This document shows positions 35,942 to 44,979 of a DNA stretch of 49,077 nucleotides, one piece after another. How positions within the stretch are numbered: the first letter of the stretch is position 1; each line of letters begins with the position of its first letter. A model generated the notes under the pieces. It was not told the DNA's origin. It saw nothing but the letters and a program-made list of their open reading frames with translations, and ran no database searches. The DNA is from Muribaculaceae bacterium. GTDB lineage: Bacteria > Bacteroidota > Bacteroidia > Bacteroidales > Muribaculaceae. The DNA lies in NCBI GenBank assembly GCA_022510465.1, contig JAFLTJ010000007.1, positions 1-49,077 on the forward strand, in the 5' to 3' direction. Made by a program: the position numbers and the translations under genes.

Positions 35942-38629
35942 ATGATGAAACGAGCGATTTTACTGTTTATAGTTGCGACAGCCCTTGCCTTGTCGGCCGG
36001 GGCTGTCAATATTGACGCTATCAACCGGCCTGCCGAGAAAGTTTTTGCCGAGATTGCACGACAAACGGGTAAAAACTTTGTCTACGACGCTGAATTGCTG
36101 CGCGGCATGACCGTAAGTATTACGGCCCGAGACGAACGTCTCGAAAGCGTTCTGCGCCGAATGTTTGCCGGTAAAGGTATTGCATTTGAAATCAAAGGGA
36201 AAAACATCACGCTGCGCAGGGGCACGACGACTCCGGCTCCCGCCACGAGCGCTCAGACACGGCGCGTAACCATCAGTGGATTTGTGCGCGAAGCCGGCTC
36301 CGGGGAAACTGTCATCGGTGCCGTCGTTTCCGACTCCATATCCCGCATCACCACCGCTACCAACGATGCCGGATTTTTCAGCCTGACGGTACCTGCCGGG
36401 CGTGTATCCATCTCGGTTCTTTATCCCGGATTCACACCTTATCGTCAATCATACACCAATGTCAGCTCCAACCGCGACCTGAATATTACCATGCACCCTT
36501 CGGAGGTGTTGCAGGAGGTGACCGTGATAGGCGACCGCAACGATATGCTTGCTCTTGACCATGCCCAGCCCGGCGCGCTGAACATGACGCGCGAGCATAT
36601 TATCAACACCCCGGTGCTGTTTGGCGAGAGCGACGTTATCAAAGCCCTCCAGCTTGAACCGGGAGTAACCGCCGGAATCGAAGGTACTGCCGGGCTGAAT
36701 GTTCACGGCGGAGATAACGACCAGAACATGTATATGCTTGACAATGTGCCGCTTTATCAGGTAAACCATTTTGCCGGCCTCTTCTCGGCTTTCAACACCG
36801 CCGCCATCAAGAATGTTGATTTCTACAAAAGCGCGTTTCCTACGGCAATGGATGGCCGACTGTCATCCTACATGGATGTTCACACAATAGACGGCTCCCT
36901 TGAGGAGCACCATGGCTCCTTTACTCTCGGCCTTACCTCAGGAGCGTTTGACATTAACGGTCCAATTGTTAAGGGTAAAACAAGCTACTCATTCGCCCTG
37001 CGCCGCTCGTGGTTTGACATCCTGTCTATCCCGGCGCTCGCTATAGCCAATACGACCAACGACACCGACCACACCATTGCCGGCTATGCATTCAGCGATA
37101 TCAATGCCAAGATTACCCATCATTTCAGCGACCGCTCGCGAGCCTATGTCATGTTCTACTATGGCGAAGACTATCTGCGCGCAGGGAGTGAGAGCGGATT
37201 TAAGGAACCAACCGATAATACCATCGACGACTGGTATTCAAAAGATGTCGGGAAACTTCGATGGGGCAACATTGTCGCCTCGGCCGGGTGGACCCACGTT
37301 TTAAACTCCAACATCTTTGGCTCGCTGACCGCTGCCTATACACGCTATTTCTCTTCGGTTGGAAGCGAAAGCCGCGAAATTGTGCGGCCAAGAGGCATGG
37401 ATATTTCCGATTCGTTCACCAAAACAAGGTCGGCCAACAGTATTGACAACTGGATTGCAAAATATACTGTAGACTGGCGGCCCACCGAAACATCGACAAT
37501 AGGAGCCGGAATAGGAGCCACACTACACAACTTTCTTCCCTCGCGAGAAGAGTGGACCATGGGGGCTACCAACGGGCCTCAGACAACCGTCAGAGATACA
37601 ACCGGCAACTATCGTGCAGGCCAATACATGGCGTACGTGGATTATAACTTCACACCAACCGACCGTTGGCGTTTTAATGCCGGCATCCATTACACCCTTT
37701 TCAACATTGACCACAAGACACATCACGGCATCTCCCCTCGCGTAGCCGTTCGTTATACCCCAGCCGAGCGCTGGGCTGTCAAAGCCTCCTACAGCCGTGC
37801 CTGTCAGCCGGTTTATCAGCTGTCTCAGAGCCTCATATCTCTGCCAACCGACCGTTGGCTGCCAATTACAGCTTCCGACCCTATGCCGACTGCCGACAAC
37901 GTTGCTTTCGCCCTTGTTTACAAGCATAACGCCGGCTACACCTTCTCAGTTGAAGCATACTACAAATGGCTCCACAATCTGATTGACTACCGCGATGGAT
38001 ACTATCTTCTTCCGCCAACTCAAGACTGGACACAATCCCTTGACCATGGCAAAGGGCGCTCGAAAGGTTTTGACTTCAAGGTAGCAAAAACCTTGGGAAA
38101 TGTGACCGGTCACGTTGCCTATTCGCTCATGTGGGCCGACAGACAGTTTGACAATCGGAACTTCGGGCGGTCCTATCCGGCTCGTTTCGACAATCGCCAC
38201 AAAATCAACATTCTTGCCAACTGGCGCATCAATGACCGCTGGGAACTCAACGCCGCATGGACCGGTATGAGCGGCAATATGATAACCCTTTCTACCCAAA
38301 ACTGGCTTGAGCCCGACGATATTTTTGATTGGAGCACTGATAATGTCTTAAACACAGGCATCAACAACTATCGCCTGCCATTCTATCATCGCCTCGACCT
38401 ATCGGTTGTTCGGCACACAAAACGTGGACACTGGAGCATATCTCTGTTCAATACCTATTGCAACTGGAACGTCATTGCCGCCGTTAGAGACACCAATTTC
38501 GTTTACGGAGGCACACCAATGTACGATTCCAACGGAAACATTAACATCTCCAATACAACTGTTCCGGTGTTCAAATCAATTAGTTTAATACCTATAATCC
38601 CATCATTTTCATACACATGGATATTTTGA
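35942..38629 (+). CDS. TonB-dependent outer-membrane receptor with STN domain
   Basis: An 895-residue receptor. After a signal (MMKRAILLFIVATALALSAGA), residues about 22-96 form an STN (secretin/TonB N-terminal) domain (RPAEKVFAEIARQTGKNFVYD, RRMFAGKGIAFEIKGKNITLR). A carboxypeptidase-regulatory domain lies at about 106-190 (ISGFVREAGSGETVIGAVV), the plug at about 195-310 (ALQLEPGVTAGIEGTAGLNVHGG, YMLDNVPLYQVNHFAGLFSAFN), then the barrel. STN domains often serve in transmembrane signalling to an anti-sigma factor, but none is encoded beside it. Its end overlaps a DUF4249 lipoprotein gene by 13 bases, so the two are a coupled uptake pair. Ligand unknown. Confidence 0.88.
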   Translation: MMKRAILLFIVATALALSAGAVNIDAINRPAEKVFAEIARQTGKNFVYDAELLRGMTVSITARDERLESVLRRMFAGKGIAFEIKGKNITLRRGTTTPAPATSAQTRRVTISGFVREAGSGETVIGAVVSDSISRITTATNDAGFFSLTVPAGRVSISVLYPGFTPYRQSYTNVSSNRDLNITMHPSEVLQEVTVIGDRNDMLALDHAQPGALNMTREHIINTPVLFGESDVIKALQLEPGVTAGIEGTAGLNVHGGDNDQNMYMLDNVPLYQVNHFAGLFSAFNTAAIKNVDFYKSAFPTAMDGRLSSYMDVHTIDGSLEEHHGSFTLGLTSGAFDINGPIVKGKTSYSFALRRSWFDILSIPALAIANTTNDTDHTIAGYAFSDINAKITHHFSDRSRAYVMFYYGEDYLRAGSESGFKEPTDNTIDDWYSKDVGKLRWGNIVASAGWTHVLNSNIFGSLTAAYTRYFSSVGSESREIVRPRGMDISDSFTKTRSANSIDNWIAKYTVDWRPTETSTIGAGIGATLHNFLPSREEWTMGATNGPQTTVRDTTGNYRAGQYMAYVDYNFTPTDRWRFNAGIHYTLFNIDHKTHHGISPRVAVRYTPAERWAVKASYSRACQPVYQLSQSLISLPTDRWLPITASDPMPTADNVAFALVYKHNAGYTFSVEAYYKWLHNLIDYRDGYYLLPPTQDWTQSLDHGKGRSKGFDFKVAKTLGNVTGHVAYSLMWADRQFDNRNFGRSYPARFDNRHKINILANWRINDRWELNAAWTGMSGNMITLSTQNWLEPDDIFDWSTDNVLNTGINNYRLPFYHRLDLSVVRHTKRGHWSISLFNTYCNWNVIAAVRDTNFVYGGTPMYDSNGNINISNTTVPVFKSISLIPIIPSFSYTWIF

Positions 38630-39600
38630 AATCAATCGTCATATCTCTTGCCTCCGGGCTGCTCCTCACCGGTTGTTACCAAGACTTTGAACCGGATTTA
38701 TATGAAGAACCGGTTGTGTGCCTCAGCGCATTGCTGAAAGTCGGAGAACCGATATCGGTCCAGGTTACCCACACATGGCGCTACGACCAGACACCAACTA
38801 ACATCGTCAATGCCGACGATGTCAAAATCGACAACGCCGATGTGACTCTGATTGTCAACGGGCAGGAAATTGAGCACCTTGTCTACAAAGCTGCTGCGCA
38901 ATATGCGGGCAACTACATAGTCTGCGAGGGCGACTCGGTCACGATTAACGTCAGCACTTCCACCTATGGCAACGCGACTGCATCTGTCGAAGTCCCGGTT
39001 ACGGTGCCTATTGATAACATTAGCCATGTAGTCCTCTCGGCCAACGGCGAATATATTCTCAACAAGCGAATCGAGGCTGCCATCGACTTCCAAATGACTT
39101 TCACCGACCCTGCCAAGACTCAAAACTACTACATGGCCGGCTTAGAGCGTGAAATTTACGGACCGGCCGGGAATGTATTTTGGATGTCTCTCGATTACAA
39201 CCGTGAGCCGCTGTTTAACGAGATTTTCACCCCGCTGGAAGCATTGATGGGCGACACCGGCGGATATACAATGTTCACCGACCGAAGCATCGACGGGCAA
39301 TCCTATCCGCTGACTATGGCTACTCGGTTGCATTACATTGTAAATACAACCGACCCCAATACCGAGCCCAACATGCTGACATTCAAGCTCTATTCCATAT
39401 CAAAAAGTTATTACGACTATCTCCTTTCGGTATATCAGGTAGACGACAGTTTCAACGGCCAGCTGGGTGATTTTGGGCTGAGCGAACAGCGTCATACATA
39501 TTCCAACGTATCAACCGGCGCCGGAATCGTCGCTGCCTGTGCTATCGACTCCCGCGCTGTCAACCTTACCGAAATCATCCAATCGGCCACAAAACAATAA
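38617..39600 (+). CDS. DUF4249 domain-containing lipoprotein
   Basis: A 327-residue lipoprotein with a lipobox ending in Cys20 (SGLLLTGCYQDFEPD). The body (VCLSALLKVGEPISVQVTHTWRYDQ, DADVTLIVNGQEIEHL-type and YCEGDSVTINVSTSTYG-type segments) fits DUF4249, a family usually encoded after a TonB-dependent receptor in Bacteroidota. It is likely exposed at or anchored in the outer membrane and helps its receptor bind cargo, analogous to, but unrelated in sequence to, SusD. The 13-base overlap with the receptor gene supports one function. The small N-terminus is acidic after the Cys. Confidence 0.85.
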   Translation: MDILKSIVISLASGLLLTGCYQDFEPDLYEEPVVCLSALLKVGEPISVQVTHTWRYDQTPTNIVNADDVKIDNADVTLIVNGQEIEHLVYKAAAQYAGNYIVCEGDSVTINVSTSTYGNATASVEVPVTVPIDNISHVVLSANGEYILNKRIEAAIDFQMTFTDPAKTQNYYMAGLEREIYGPAGNVFWMSLDYNREPLFNEIFTPLEALMGDTGGYTMFTDRSIDGQSYPLTMATRLHYIVNTTDPNTEPNMLTFKLYSISKSYYDYLLSVYQVDDSFNGQLGDFGLSEQRHTYSNVSTGAGIVAACAIDSRAVNLTEIIQSATKQ

Positions 39601-39604
39601 TAAC

Positions 39605-39645
39605 ATCGCCGCGCGATGGGCCTTAACAACCTTACGCGCGGCGAT
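39605..39645. terminator. Bidirectional terminator between DUF4249 and pectinesterase genes
   Basis: Perfect 11-nt arms ATCGCCGCGCG (39605-39615) and CGCGCGGCGAT (39635-39645) followed by AAAAAC on the plus strand. It separates two convergent units; the plus-strand T-run is absent, while the minus-strand direction ends in GATGTTATT. Confidence 0.7.
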
Positions 39646-39663
39646 AAAAACTATATTCGACTA

Positions 39664-42600
39664 TTAATACACTTGTTTATAAGTGATTATATTACCGGCT
39701 GCATCAATAGAGCGAACAATATTGATTCCCTTGACAGGCTGAACATACGCGTTACCAAGAGTGTCATAATAGATAGTCGATACTATCTCGGCGGCTCCTC
39801 CATCAATCATTTCAACACCTGCCGGGTCAATTACGGTTGCCGCTTTTGAAAGACCTCCAAACTCGTTAACCGACTGAATACAAAGATTGGTCAGCGTGGC
39901 ATCCACCGTCATTGATGTTTCGGTTGTAAATCCAACCACTTTGTCACCGGAAGTCACGAGATAGCAGATAGCGTATGGAACAGCTTCCCATTCAATAACA
40001 CCATCCTGAGAGATAGTTGCAACAGGTGCGTCACAAGACTCGGTTTTGATTACAGGCTGCCAGTTATCGCTGCCCGAGAGCACGTTGGCTATCGTGTATT
40101 CGGCAGCTTCCTCGTCTGTAAGATGGTTTTTAGCTTTACCATAAACTTTCTCGCCTGTTGCGCTGTCAACATAGTAGTACGTATCGCGACGCAGCGACAA
40201 ATCAACGGGATTACCGTTAATATCGGTTGTATTCCAATCGGCCCAGATTGCGGGCAGACCGCCCATTGTTTCATACCAGCCGGTAGCCGGTATGGTTACT
40301 TCTGCGCGAGTGTTAAGGAACACAGTCTTGGGGAAATTGTGCCACGGCCGGCCGAGCCATACGTTTGTTTTTGTCGGGTCGCCGGGAGCGGTTATCGTAC
40401 AATTGTTGAACACATAACCCCAGGCTGCATCTATAGCGTGTGAGGGAGCCACGATGTAGCCTCCGTCTTTGCGCGTAATCAGCAGGGTTGTATTGTCAAT
40501 ATAAATGTCACCGCTGTTGTAGATGAAGTCTACCGCGCCTTCGATGAGCGAATTACGAACGTATGCACGATAGGGGGTTGTTGATGGCGTAATCCACGTA
40601 TCCTGATAAGAGAGCATGGCGACATTGTTGAAGATAGTGCGGTCACCTATTGTGTTCAACGCAAGAGCCTGCGGTCCGGCCTGCTTCTCGTGCCCGTAGG
40701 AGTTTTCGAGAGTAATGTTTTCAAAGAAACAATCATTAGAGTTCACAACAACCGTAGCCCCGACGCTTACATGATAGGCGTTATCGCCGCCACAAAGACG
40801 GTCGTCGGTAATAACCGCTTTATCGCGGTCCTGACCTATTATGTGCATGAACGGCTTATTGGCCGGGATATCAATATGACCTTTATAGCGCCCGTTTTTC
40901 ACAAAGATTAGCCACGGCAATGCGCGGTTGGCGGGAGCTGCATCAATAGCGTCTTGTAAAGTGGTATAATCACCTGAACCGTCGGCAGCTACAATGGCGT
41001 CAAAGAGTTTTGCATCAGGTTGCTGACGCTCCATAGTGGTAAACGACAGCTGACAGCCGGCGAACGGATTGCCGCTGCGGTCGGTAACAGCTCCGGCCGG
41101 GAGAACAAACGTGTGGCTGCTGCCATAATCAAGGCCTGCATACGGGAATACAACGCTTGTCCCGGCAGCGCTGCCCGATAAAGCTTTGCCATCGAGAGTG
41201 GCGCTGACCGTTTCGTTGAGGCGAACTTTCTCGTCAAATGTAAGGATTATCGAGCCGGTTGCCGATGCGCCTTTAGCTCCATCGGCCGGAATAGTTGTCA
41301 CTAACTTGGGTGCCTCATTATCCTCGGCAAGGTCACTGTCGGCCAAAATGAAAATTTCAGAGATTGCAAGACCGTCATAATCACCGGCCGAGCCTACCAT
41401 TTCTGAATTGCGGTCGGGCCATAGACGGATGTATAGACGTTGCTGGCCGGCAGCCTCGGCGGGAAGGTCAAACTCACCCGCAACCCATCCACGCTCGATG
41501 GTATAAGTACCAAATGTAGTAAAATTCTCTCCGTCAATACTATACTGAGCGTCTACCTTTGAATAAGTGTTATAGCTGCACCCTGCATATCCGCTAAAGT
41601 GGATATTGCTGTAGCCAACGGTTGAGAGTGATATTTCAAAATATAAATTTTCGCTGAATACTTTCCAGATACGAGCGCCATACTTCCCATTTTCCTGGCC
41701 GCGGGAGATACCACGGGAAAGCCATGAGGTAGTGTTTCCGGCGGGATTGCGCAGACTCAGCAACCCGGCGTTATCGCTCTCGGCGGCAAAGTCGGCAGCG
41801 CGCTGTGAAGCAGGCTCGTCATAATAGAAATCCCATCCGACAATGTAGTCGCTTGCCGAGTAATTTGCCGTCACATCGAGGTCCTTATCCATCTTGACTA
41901 TACGCTCGGGCGACGTGGTATTATCCTCCCAGGCAGTGAATGTCAACACACGATTGTTGGCCGCCTTGAGCGATACATCGGTACCGGCCTCGTAATAGTG
42001 TACACCGTTCTGGATATTACCCTCAGGCGTTACCGTAATCTGATGTTCGCGACCGCCACCTACCACATTGAGCTTCAGCCCGTACACGTCATTTTTTGTG
42101 TACATCGCCGTAAGAGAGGTATTCGCCGTGATAGCAAATTTATAGGGATTGTCGGTCGAAACAGTGCTGCCCGCATCGTCAACCCAGCGGTCGAAGTGAT
42201 AGCTAAAATTCTCGGAAGCACTGACTGTCAACACAGTACCCTCGTCAAAAGTTGTACCGGCAGGGCTAACCGTAACTGCCCCCGCAGCACTGTCGGAGCT
42301 TTTGGCTGTAAGCGTATATGAGGGAACAGCTTGCGGCTCGCCTGTGGTGGAGCCTTTAACTACAATGTCGGCAAAACCAAGTTCTTTACCCGCACCCAGA
42401 CTTGTAACATACACCTTGACAGTTATTTCTCCGGCGGTATAGTCGATACCGCTGACTGCTTTCGAGAAATCGGTAACTGCGGGATCGGCGTTATTGCGAG
42501 CGGGAATGACGGCGTCGTCAACGGTTACTGTATTTGTTCCGTCACTTACGGTTACAATCAGTTTACCGCCATCGGTTCCGTAGCGCGTTGACTTGAGACT

Positions 42601-42918
42601 GATTTCTTCCGGTTTGAAGCTGACACCTTTGCGTGGTATAAGCGTAAAAATCAATAGGTCATCCTCATTCTTGGCGCCATTGTTGGTCGAGAATGTATAC
42701 AGCGACTGGCTGACGCCGGCAGTTGTACGGTCATTTCCTTTTGTCACGCCTTTTCCCTCGGTCATTTCATACACCGAGAAAAGGTCTCCGGCCTCGGTTA
42801 TCGCGGTCGTTGTGTAGCCCGAGCCCATGGGCCACGAAAATGTGGCGTCGGCAGCGGTGGCACTGAAACCGAGTGCCACCATGCCAATCGCCGCTGTTAG
42901 AATATGTTTAATCTTCAT
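39664..42918 (-). CDS. Large secreted multi-domain pectinesterase (CE8)
   Basis: A 1084-residue exported enzyme predicted to remove methyl esters from homogalacturonan. After the signal (MKIKHILTAAIGMVALGFSATAADA) there is a beta-sandwich (about 25-195), two InlB/Listeria-type repeats (about 198-350; FDRWVDDAG and FTAWEDN cores), another beta-sandwich (about 355-530), a Big_5 Ig-like domain (about 538-635; TIPADGAKGASATGSIILTFDEKV), and the CE8 beta-helix (about 638-960). CE8 motifs: GPQALAL (748), QDTW (772), DFIYNSG (797) and LGRPW (about 856). The GxYxE motif reads GRYKG. The C-terminus is a tail (YYDTLGNAYVQPVKGINIV ... KQVY) shared with the next gene. Second in a two-gene unit; start and upstream stop overlap by one base. 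Confidence 0.9.
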   Translation of the reverse strand: MKIKHILTAAIGMVALGFSATAADATFSWPMGSGYTTTAITEAGDLFSVYEMTEGKGVTKGNDRTTAGVSQSLYTFSTNNGAKNEDDLLIFTLIPRKGVSFKPEEISLKSTRYGTDGGKLIVTVSDGTNTVTVDDAVIPARNNADPAVTDFSKAVSGIDYTAGEITVKVYVTSLGAGKELGFADIVVKGSTTGEPQAVPSYTLTAKSSDSAAGAVTVSPAGTTFDEGTVLTVSASENFSYHFDRWVDDAGSTVSTDNPYKFAITANTSLTAMYTKNDVYGLKLNVVGGGREHQITVTPEGNIQNGVHYYEAGTDVSLKAANNRVLTFTAWEDNTTSPERIVKMDKDLDVTANYSASDYIVGWDFYYDEPASQRAADFAAESDNAGLLSLRNPAGNTTSWLSRGISRGQENGKYGARIWKVFSENLYFEISLSTVGYSNIHFSGYAGCSYNTYSKVDAQYSIDGENFTTFGTYTIERGWVAGEFDLPAEAAGQQRLYIRLWPDRNSEMVGSAGDYDGLAISEIFILADSDLAEDNEAPKLVTTIPADGAKGASATGSIILTFDEKVRLNETVSATLDGKALSGSAAGTSVVFPYAGLDYGSSHTFVLPAGAVTDRSGNPFAGCQLSFTTMERQQPDAKLFDAIVAADGSGDYTTLQDAIDAAPANRALPWLIFVKNGRYKGHIDIPANKPFMHIIGQDRDKAVITDDRLCGGDNAYHVSVGATVVVNSNDCFFENITLENSYGHEKQAGPQALALNTIGDRTIFNNVAMLSYQDTWITPSTTPYRAYVRNSLIEGAVDFIYNSGDIYIDNTTLLITRKDGGYIVAPSHAIDAAWGYVFNNCTITAPGDPTKTNVWLGRPWHNFPKTVFLNTRAEVTIPATGWYETMGGLPAIWADWNTTDINGNPVDLSLRRDTYYYVDSATGEKVYGKAKNHLTDEEAAEYTIANVLSGSDNWQPVIKTESCDAPVATISQDGVIEWEAVPYAICYLVTSGDKVVGFTTETSMTVDATLTNLCIQSVNEFGGLSKAATVIDPAGVEMIDGGAAEIVSTIYYDTLGNAYVQPVKGINIVRSIDAAGNIITYKQVY

Positions 42919-44819
42919 TAGTACACAATTTTAGAGGTTGAAACCGTACCGTCGGTATAAACGGTCTTAACGATATTGACGCCTGCCGCAGGGGCATTCA
43001 GCTTAACGCCTTGCAGGTTATAATATTCAGTCATAGCGGCTGTTTTACCAATTGCTACATTCTGCACACCGCTGCTCGACGATGCGTAACCATGGAAACG
43101 GACATCGCTCAGACAGATAGTCTTTCCTGAAGCCGTGCCGTCATACCACGGATAGAAACGAAGGCGACACGTCTGACCTTCAGCAAGTTCGATAACCGGA
43201 GTTACCGTGCCGTCAAGCATAGAGTTGGCCGGCATCTTTTTACGCTCAAATATTAGCTGCGGATTGGCAAAATTATCCTCTGTCGAGTAGTAAACTTTTA
43301 CACACATTCCGTTGCCGCCACAACCACAAACGTAATAGCTGATACGGTCGATATTGAGCGTAGTTCCTTCAACGGCAGTCACACCAAACTCGATGTATCG
43401 GTCTGATACCTCATCAATTTCGCCGGCAGGCCATATATCGCCGTCAAGAAGATTGCGCTGTGTCTTGCGCGAAGCGTCAAAGCCAGTTCCATCGGGCCAC
43501 GTAGTGTTGGCGTTAGGTGCCGAATATCTTTGTACATACATTTTTGACCATGCTTCAGGCTGAACAATTACCGGGCCATCCATCGTATAGCTGTCGTCGC
43601 TTTCGAGTCGCCAGTAAACGTCAACTTCAGTACCTCCCGCAAGTTCAACACACTCTCCGGTGGCGGTTATCACGAATGTTTTGTCACCGGCCACAACCGA
43701 GATTTTTTCGCTGATAACACCCGGAGTTGTCAAGGGCATACGAGCATAGAAACGCTCCACGATATTACCGTCTTTGTAGGCTATGCTGATTGATTTGGCC
43801 CAGTTGGTTCGGTCACTCGAAAGTTCAACAACACCGGTCTCGGCTGTAATTGTCACTGTTCCTGATGCAGGATTGAGGTCAAAACCACTTACCATGAATT
43901 CCTTTTCGAGCTGCTGACCGCTGTAACCGCGACCAAAGTCGGCCGAAGCCGGAGTAACACTGATGTCGGCCGAAACATTAACATGACCTTCAAGCAAGCC
44001 GGCCTCTTCACAGAGCGATGCAAAACGTCGTGCAATCAGAGCAGCACCGGTAGCCGAAAGGTGGGTTGAGCCGTCGCCGTCGCTGAGAATGGCATGACAC
44101 TGGCTGTCTCCGTAGCTTTCAAACAGTTCGGCAGTTGCGGTTGTGAGGTCAATGTAGGGCACATTCATCTCTTCGGCAACGGCTTTCATCTGATAGGGAT
44201 AATCCATCGAATGGTCGGTTTCGGGGACTTTCTGACCTGTCTTAACACCGCTCTCGGTCAGTATCGAGAAGTTGTCGCCAAGGTCGTGGCGACCGTTACG
44301 GCGAATTTTTCCACCCGTGAAATACATTCGGCAGATGGGACCGCAGAGTATCGGAGTCACACCCAGTTCGCGAGCCTCGTTGACCATCTTGGTAAGGTAT
44401 TCCTTGTAGGTTGTCGAAGGGTTGGTTCCTCGGTAATCGGTCGAACTTGCGAGCGAGTTTCCGGTTGATTTGTAGTAGGCAATCAGGGCCTCGCCATCCA
44501 TTCCGTCATTTTTCTCGTCATTGTGGGAGAACGAAATCACGAGATAATCACCCTCCTTCATCTGCTTTTTCACCGAAGCCCAATAGGCACTCTCTTCGTA
44601 GAAACTGCGGGAAGAAGCGCCATTTTTACCACGGTTGTTCACTGTCATCCCCGTTAAATATTGGTCGAGATACTGACCCCAACCACGAGTGACTGTCTTT
44701 GTTTCATCATACTCTGCCATGGTGCTGTCGCCAATGGTGTGAACCGTCGGCTCGGCAACCGAAACGCCGGCTCCGACAAGAACTGCCACAGACGCCAGCA
44801 ATGTTTTGATTTTTTTCAT
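42918..44819 (-). CDS. Secreted SGNH esterase, rhamnogalacturonan acetylesterase-like (CE12)
   Basis: A 633-residue exported esterase. After the signal (MKKIKTLLASVAVLVGAGVSVA), the SGNH domain has GDST (Ser32), the block II region NRGKNGASSRSF, block III SHND (98-101) and DGSTHLS (His253). Two features depart from the norm: Gly of GxND is Ser98, and Asp lies four residues before His instead of three. An Ig-like module (about 270-380; ELSSDRTNW), a beta-sandwich (about 390-575) and a tail (YYNLQGVKLNAPAAGVNIV ... KIVY) follow. I placed the start at the ATG at 44819 because it begins with a signal peptide and lies after a -7 box; an upstream extension of 110 residues has no signal character and crosses the divergent promoter region. 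It probably deacetylates rhamnogalacturonan I. Confidence 0.87.
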   Translation of the reverse strand: MKKIKTLLASVAVLVGAGVSVAEPTVHTIGDSTMAEYDETKTVTRGWGQYLDQYLTGMTVNNRGKNGASSRSFYEESAYWASVKKQMKEGDYLVISFSHNDEKNDGMDGEALIAYYKSTGNSLASSTDYRGTNPSTTYKEYLTKMVNEARELGVTPILCGPICRMYFTGGKIRRNGRHDLGDNFSILTESGVKTGQKVPETDHSMDYPYQMKAVAEEMNVPYIDLTTATAELFESYGDSQCHAILSDGDGSTHLSATGAALIARRFASLCEEAGLLEGHVNVSADISVTPASADFGRGYSGQQLEKEFMVSGFDLNPASGTVTITAETGVVELSSDRTNWAKSISIAYKDGNIVERFYARMPLTTPGVISEKISVVAGDKTFVITATGECVELAGGTEVDVYWRLESDDSYTMDGPVIVQPEAWSKMYVQRYSAPNANTTWPDGTGFDASRKTQRNLLDGDIWPAGEIDEVSDRYIEFGVTAVEGTTLNIDRISYYVCGCGGNGMCVKVYYSTEDNFANPQLIFERKKMPANSMLDGTVTPVIELAEGQTCRLRFYPWYDGTASGKTICLSDVRFHGYASSSSGVQNVAIGKTAAMTEYYNLQGVKLNAPAAGVNIVKTVYTDGTVSTSKIVY

Positions 44820-44850
44820 GATAATGTTTGGATTTAAAATCTGATTTTTA

Positions 44851-44871
44851 TGATGCAAAGATAGTGCATCA
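44851..44871. promoter_or_regulatory. Inverted repeat over the -7 box of the esterase gene
   Basis: Arms TGATGCA (44851-44857) and TGCATCA (44865-44871) with a 7-nt spacer. The minus-strand -7 box TATCTTTG (44856-44863 on the plus strand as CAAAGATA) lies inside the palindrome. It could be an operator or a chance palindrome. Confidence 0.4.
44856..44863 (-). promoter_or_regulatory. -7 box of the esterase-pectinesterase promoter
   Basis: CAAAGATA on the plus strand reads TATCTTTG on the minus strand, an exact TAnnTTTG match 37 bases before the esterase ATG. No TTTG is found at the -33 position; instead the GGGTAA direct repeats begin 21 bases further upstream, which suggests an activator-dependent promoter. 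Confidence 0.65.
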
Positions 44872-44884
44872 CGCGAGCGCGCAT

Positions 44885-44921
44885 GGGTAATTTTGGTGCA
44901 AAAGAGGGTAAAATTGACGCA
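44885..44921. promoter_or_regulatory. Direct repeat, candidate operator of the AraC-type regulator
   Basis: GGGTAATTTTGGTGCA (44885-44900) and GGGTAAAATTGACGCA (44906-44921) share 12 of 16 bases and begin 21 bases apart, two turns of DNA. Paired same-face direct repeats are usual for AraC-family activators. They lie between the divergent -7 boxes, just upstream of the esterase promoter's expected -33 region. Confidence 0.6.
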
Positions 44922-44926
44922 TTCAG

Positions 44927-44958
44927 CTTGATTTACTGCACGTAATTCACTACCTTTG
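44927..44958 (+). promoter_or_regulatory. Promoter of the regulator gene
   Basis: CTTG (44927-44930, one mismatch to TTTG), a 20-base spacer and TACCTTTG (44951-44958, exact -7 consensus). Expected start near 44965, 15 bases before the ATG at 44980; this rules against a start at the TTG at 44956. Confidence 0.7.
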
Positions 44959-44979
44959 CAATATAATCGCCTTAAATCT

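Noticed and set aside
39616..39849. Plus-strand 77-codon frame at the end of the pectinesterase gene
   Set aside because: It overlaps the terminator hairpin and the coding region of the opposite strand; no support.
42520..42817. Small plus-strand frames in the pectinesterase N-terminal region
   Set aside because: They mirror the coding frame of the opposite strand and lack start context or domain signals.
44956..44979. TTG start for the regulator
   Set aside because: It lies in the -7 box TACCTTTG, so it would not be in the transcript.
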